Assembly (NCBI RefSeq): GCF_016907435.1
Contig: NZ_JAFBBZ010000001.1
Span: 1,798,001 to 1,862,000 of the forward strand
Source: Nocardioides salarius
GTDB lineage: Bacteria > Actinomycetota > Actinomycetes > Propionibacteriales > Nocardioidaceae
DNA length: 64,000 nucleotides
Reading direction: 5' to 3'
Positions 60,788 through 64,000 of this stretch are shown piece after piece. Below the pieces are notes generated by a model that was not told where the DNA came from, did not search any database, and saw nothing but the letters and a program-made list of their open reading frames with translations. Made by a program: the position numbers and the translations under genes. Positions within the stretch are counted from its first letter, which is position 1; the number at the start of each line of letters is the position of its first letter.

Positions 60788-63115
60788 TCAGCCCATCGGG
60801 TCGACCAGCAGCACGTGCAGCCGGCGAGGGCCGTGCACCCCCTCGACACGGTCGAGCTCGATGTCACTGGTGGCCGAGGGCCCGCTGATCCAGGTCAACG
60901 CGCGCCCCGCGCGCACCGCGGAGGCAAGCCGGTCGACGGCGTCGGGGACGTCGGGCACGACCTGGTCGGCGCGCACCACCACGATGTGGCGGTCGGGCAC
61001 CAGGCTCAGGGCCCGGCGGCCCTGGCCCGGCCCGTGGTCGAGCACGATCGTGCCGGTCTCGGCGATCCCGGCGCTGGCGGTGGTGAGCACCGCGTCGACG
61101 CGGTCGAGGTCGGCGGCCGAGAGGTGGTCGTCAGGCATCCCGCGCTCCCCCAGCGCCTCGAGGAGCGCCTCGTCGAGCCCGCCAGGTACGACGACCCGGT
61201 CGGTCGGCGCGAGCAGGCCGGCGACGTGGGCGGCCAGGTCGGCGGCCGTCACCCGCTCCACCACGGCGCGGTAGTCGGCCACCCGCTCGGCGAACAGGTC
61301 GAGCACCTGGGCGGGCGTGCCCGCGGGACCGGCCGGCGCCGGGACCGGCTCGGGCGTGGGGACGACCCCCGTCAGCGCCGCACGCACCCGGTCGAGCACC
61401 TCGGCGCGGGCGCCGGTCGGGTCGGCCGGGTAGCGGTGAGCTGGCAACTGTTCCGGCTCCGGGACCGGTTGCTGGCCCACCGCCGGGGCGGGCTCAGCGG
61501 CGGGCGGCTCGGGCGGCGGTGCCTCAGCAACCGGACTGCTGGGCAGGCCGGTTGCCTGCTCACCGCCGACCCCGGGGCCGGCGCCGGCGCCGGGCTCGGT
61601 GCGGCCGCCGTCGGTGCGGGCCCACCAGGCCCGGAACGACTCGCGGGGTGGGGCGGGCAGGTCGCGGGCGCCGGTCCAGGCTGCGGCGCCCGGGCCGGGC
61701 AGGCGTCCCGCCGCGGGGCGACCGCCCGGCAGCGTCGTACGCGACAGGCGCGCCAGGACCCGCCCCGAGAGACCGGAGGCCTTCTCGACCAGGCCCAGCC
61801 GCGAGGCGTCGGAGAAGGCCCAGGCGGCGGCCTTCATGGCCAGCGCCTCCGCCTTCGGCACCCGGTCGCCGCGGTGGGAGTCGACGACCTTGGAGCGCAG
61901 GTGCACCAGCACCTCGGGGATGTCGATGCGCACCGGGCAGGCCTCGAAGCAGGCCCCGCACAGCGACGAGGCGTAGGGCAGCGAGTCGGTCTGGGCCCGG
62001 ACCCCGGCGTCGGGCTCCTCGGGATCGGCCAGCAGCGGGTTGAGGATCGCCCCGATCGGGCCCGGGTAGACCGAGCCGTAGGCGTGCCCGCCGGTGCGCT
62101 CGTAGACCGGGCACACGTTGAGGCAGGCCGAGCAGCGGATGCAGCGCAGCGCCTGGCGACCGGTGGCGTCGGCCAGGGCGCGGGTGCGGCCGTTGTCCAG
62201 CAGCACCACGTGCACCTCCCGCGGCCCGTCCGCGCCGCCGTCGGGGTCGGTGACCCCGGACCAGGTCGAGGTGTAGGGGTTCATCCGCTCCCCGGTCGAG
62301 GAGCGCGGCAACAACCGCAGCAACGGGTCGAGCTCGGCCCAGGTCGGCACCACCTTCTCGATCCCCACGACCGAGACGAGCACCTCGGGCAGGGTCAGGC
62401 ACATCCGCCCGTTGCCCTCCGACTCCACCACCACCAGCGTCCCGGTCTCCGCGACCGCGAAGTTGGCGCCCGAGACCCCCACCTTGGCGCGCAGGAACTT
62501 CTCGCGCAGGTGGTCGCGTGCCGCCCCGGCCAGCACGGCCGGCTCGTCGGACAGGTCCGCCGGCGCGGGGCGGCCGACCTCGGCCATCCGGCGCAGGAAG
62601 ATCTCACGGATCTCGGCGCGGTTGCGGTGGATCGCCGGCACCAGGATGTGCGAGGGCAGGTCCTCGCCCAGCTGCACGATCAGCTCGGCCAGGTCGGTCT
62701 CCCACGCCGCGATCCCCTGCGCCTCCAGCGCCTCGTTGAGCCCGATCTCCTGGGTGGCCATCGACTTCACCTTGACCACCTCGTCGGCCCCGTGGGCCCG
62801 CGCGACCTCCACGACGACCGCGTTCGCCTCCGCGGCATCACGCGCCCAGTGCACGGTCGCACCGGCCGCGGTCAGCGTGCGCTCCAAGGTCTCCAGGTGG
62901 GTGGCCAGGTCGTCGAGGGCACGCTGCTTGACCGCCGCCCCGGCCAGGCGCAGGTCCTCCCAGATCCCCGCCTGCTCCAGCTCGCCCACCACCGCAGCAC
63001 GCTTGCTGCGGATCACCCCCGTCGCGTGCGCCAGGTTGTGCCGCAGCTGGGTGTCGCCCAACGCAGCCCGTGCCGCCTCCGGGAAGGCCGGCATCCCCAC
63101 GAACGTCCCGCTCAC
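60788..63115 (-). CDS. LutB-LutC fusion, L-lactate oxidation iron-sulfur/LUD protein
   Basis: This 775-aa protein combines LutB and LutC. The N-terminal ~310 residues are a LUD-type domain. A ferredoxin-like region follows with CIRCSACLNVCPVYE and CGACFEACP (two 4Fe-4S clusters), and then the LutB C-terminal helical part. A ~100-residue Pro/Ala/Glu-rich linker leads to a LutC LUD domain (~590-775, ending PSATSDIELDRVEGVHGPRRLHVLLVD). The LutABC complex oxidises L-lactate to pyruvate. GTG start overlapping the lutA stop (GTGA). In most bacteria lutB and lutC are separate genes. Confidence 0.92.
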   Translation of the reverse strand: MSGTFVGMPAFPEAARAALGDTQLRHNLAHATGVIRSKRAAVVGELEQAGIWEDLRLAGAAVKQRALDDLATHLETLERTLTAAGATVHWARDAAEANAVVVEVARAHGADEVVKVKSMATQEIGLNEALEAQGIAAWETDLAELIVQLGEDLPSHILVPAIHRNRAEIREIFLRRMAEVGRPAPADLSDEPAVLAGAARDHLREKFLRAKVGVSGANFAVAETGTLVVVESEGNGRMCLTLPEVLVSVVGIEKVVPTWAELDPLLRLLPRSSTGERMNPYTSTWSGVTDPDGGADGPREVHVVLLDNGRTRALADATGRQALRCIRCSACLNVCPVYERTGGHAYGSVYPGPIGAILNPLLADPEEPDAGVRAQTDSLPYASSLCGACFEACPVRIDIPEVLVHLRSKVVDSHRGDRVPKAEALAMKAAAWAFSDASRLGLVEKASGLSGRVLARLSRTTLPGGRPAAGRLPGPGAAAWTGARDLPAPPRESFRAWWARTDGGRTEPGAGAGPGVGGEQATGLPSSPVAEAPPPEPPAAEPAPAVGQQPVPEPEQLPAHRYPADPTGARAEVLDRVRAALTGVVPTPEPVPAPAGPAGTPAQVLDLFAERVADYRAVVERVTAADLAAHVAGLLAPTDRVVVPGGLDEALLEALGERGMPDDHLSAADLDRVDAVLTTASAGIAETGTIVLDHGPGQGRRALSLVPDRHIVVVRADQVVPDVPDAVDRLASAVRAGRALTWISGPSATSDIELDRVEGVHGPRRLHVLLVDPMG

Positions 63116-63867
63116 GACTGTCCCTCCGTGCCCTCGGTCGCCGCCAGCACCTCGGCCAGGTGCACCACCCGCACCCCCGAACGCTGCCGCGACAGCACCC
63201 CACCCACGTGCATCAGACAGCTGTTGTCACCGGCCACCAGCACCTCCGCGCCCGTCGAGCGCACATGACGTGCCTTGTCCGCACCCATCGCCACCGACGT
63301 GTCGGCGTTCTTCACCGCGAACGTCCCACCGAAACCGCAGCACTCCTCGGCCTTCGGCAGCTCCACCAGCCGCAGACCCCGCACCGCCTCCAGCAGCCGC
63401 CGAGGCCGGTCGCCCACCCCCAGCATCCGCAACGAGTGGCACGTCGGGTGGTAGGTCACCGTGTGCGGGAAGTAGGCCCCCACGTCGATCACCCCCAGCA
63501 CGTCGACCAGGAACTCGCTCAGCTCGTACGTCGGCGGCGCCGCCGCCACCGCGCCCACCAGGCCCGGGTCGCTGCCGTTCGCGACCCCGCGCTCGGCCAC
63601 CAGCCCGTGCTGGTGACGCGCCGAGCCCGCGCACGACCCGCTCGGGGTCACGATCGCGTCGTACCCCGCGAACGCGTCGACATAGGTCCGCACCACGGGC
63701 ACCGCCTCGTCGAGGTAGCCCGTGTTCACCATCGGCTGCGCACAGCACGTCTGCGCCGCCGGGAACTCCACCTCGCAGCCCAGCCGCCGCAGCAGCCGCA
63801 CCACCGCCTTGCCGGTCTCGGGGAACATCGCGTCGTTGACGCACGTGACCGACAGGGCTACTCGCAT
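63112..63867 (-). CDS. lutA: LutA, L-lactate oxidation CCG-domain protein
   Basis: This 251-aa protein has two CCG domains: VEFPAAQTCCAQPMVNTGY and VELPKAEECCGFGGTFAVKN, which bind an iron-sulfur cluster or heterodisulfide-type cofactor, as in glycolate oxidase and LutA. It also has SGSCAGSARHQH and YHPTCHSLRML. The start at ATG 63867 is chosen as the frame's first position with typical family sequence (MRVALSVTCVNDAMFPETGKA); an upstream ATG at 63903 is possible. It forms the LutABC complex with the fused LutBC protein. Confidence 0.92.
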   Translation of the reverse strand: MRVALSVTCVNDAMFPETGKAVVRLLRRLGCEVEFPAAQTCCAQPMVNTGYLDEAVPVVRTYVDAFAGYDAIVTPSGSCAGSARHQHGLVAERGVANGSDPGLVGAVAAAPPTYELSEFLVDVLGVIDVGAYFPHTVTYHPTCHSLRMLGVGDRPRRLLEAVRGLRLVELPKAEECCGFGGTFAVKNADTSVAMGADKARHVRSTGAEVLVAGDNSCLMHVGGVLSRQRSGVRVVHLAEVLAATEGTEGQS

Positions 63868-63948
63868 GGGACCACTCTCCGGGGCAGGGACGGTGCGTGT
63901 CATCAGTGCCGCGCGGTGGGTCGTGGCCACGACCCGCCGAGGGAGCCC

Positions 63949-64000
63949 TCAGGCCAGCCCGACCCGCTGCACGAACTCGTTGACGAAGGCCCCGTCGGGG
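63949..64000 (-). CDS. C-terminal end of an unidentified gene (5' end beyond window)
   Basis: Only 16 codons before the TGA stop (63951-63949) are in the window, reading PDGAFVNEFVQRVGLA. They are too short to identify. The gene runs in the same direction as lutA with an 81-bp gap, so it may be part of the same lactate- or sugar-related cluster. In other actinobacteria lut genes often follow rhamnose-catabolism genes, but nothing here proves that. Confidence 0.45.
   Translation of the reverse strand, partial: PDGAFVNEFVQRVGLA

Overview
This window is chromosomal DNA from a high-GC actinobacterium. G+C-rich codon third positions, GTG starts, leaderless promoters, a WhiB protein, an ESX-type (type VII) secretion locus and the gene order together suggest Nocardioidaceae, most likely Nocardioides or a close relative. 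The genus is inferred from general resemblance; no search was run. I see no insertion sequence, prophage or CRISPR array.

Layout. 1-2.3 kb: the 3' end of a beta-propeller membrane protein, then a SigE-type sigma factor and a second, paralogous propeller protein. 2.3-13.5 kb: a block resembling the mycobacterial Rv3677c-Rv3683 neighbourhood (MBL hydrolase, NUDIX, RidA, 51-aa DUF4177 protein, two ArsA/Get3-like ATPases, WhiB, class A PBP, GatB/YqeY protein, metallophosphoesterase), with a BCCT transporter inserted. 13.6-21.7 kb: housekeeping genes: tRNA-Pro, a membrane protein, asd-ask, DUF5063-recR, ebfC, dnaX, SRP RNA and tRNA-Ser.

21.8-32.5 kb: an ESX locus, mycP-eccB-eccD-esx-esx-eccD2 on the minus strand and a full-length eccC divergent from it. 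It has two EccD proteins and no recognisable EccE or EccA. 32.5-38.6 kb: an NTF2-fold protein, small and LytR_C proteins, a cation/proton antiporter, a KstD-like flavoprotein with a perfect KstR-type palindrome on its promoter, and an aminotransferase. 38.7-45.2 kb: the most unusual part, two copies of a module made of a WXG-like helical protein and a large alpha/beta-hydrolase-fold protein. One copy also carries an EspG-like chaperone gene. The first hydrolase keeps its nucleophile motif; the second has lost the serine. I propose this as an ESX-linked effector system.

45.2-49 kb: a VWA-MoxR pair, two paralogous small membrane proteins and a gamma-carbonic-anhydrase-like protein. 49-54.4 kb: a LacI-controlled sugar ABC importer with an acetyl-xylan-esterase-family enzyme. 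54.5 kb: tRNA-Ser. 54.7-60.5 kb: a DeoR-linked polyol ABC importer with a mannitol-dehydrogenase-family enzyme. Neither importer encodes its own ATPase. 60.8-63.9 kb: L-lactate oxidation genes lutA and a lutB-lutC fusion, then the end of an unidentified gene.

Two genome-scale habits stand out. Short tandem repeats of 10-22 bp begin at or just after stop codons and read in the sense direction of the gene that ends there. Many single genes have a TANNNT box 6-7 bp before the start codon, which predicts leaderless mRNAs.
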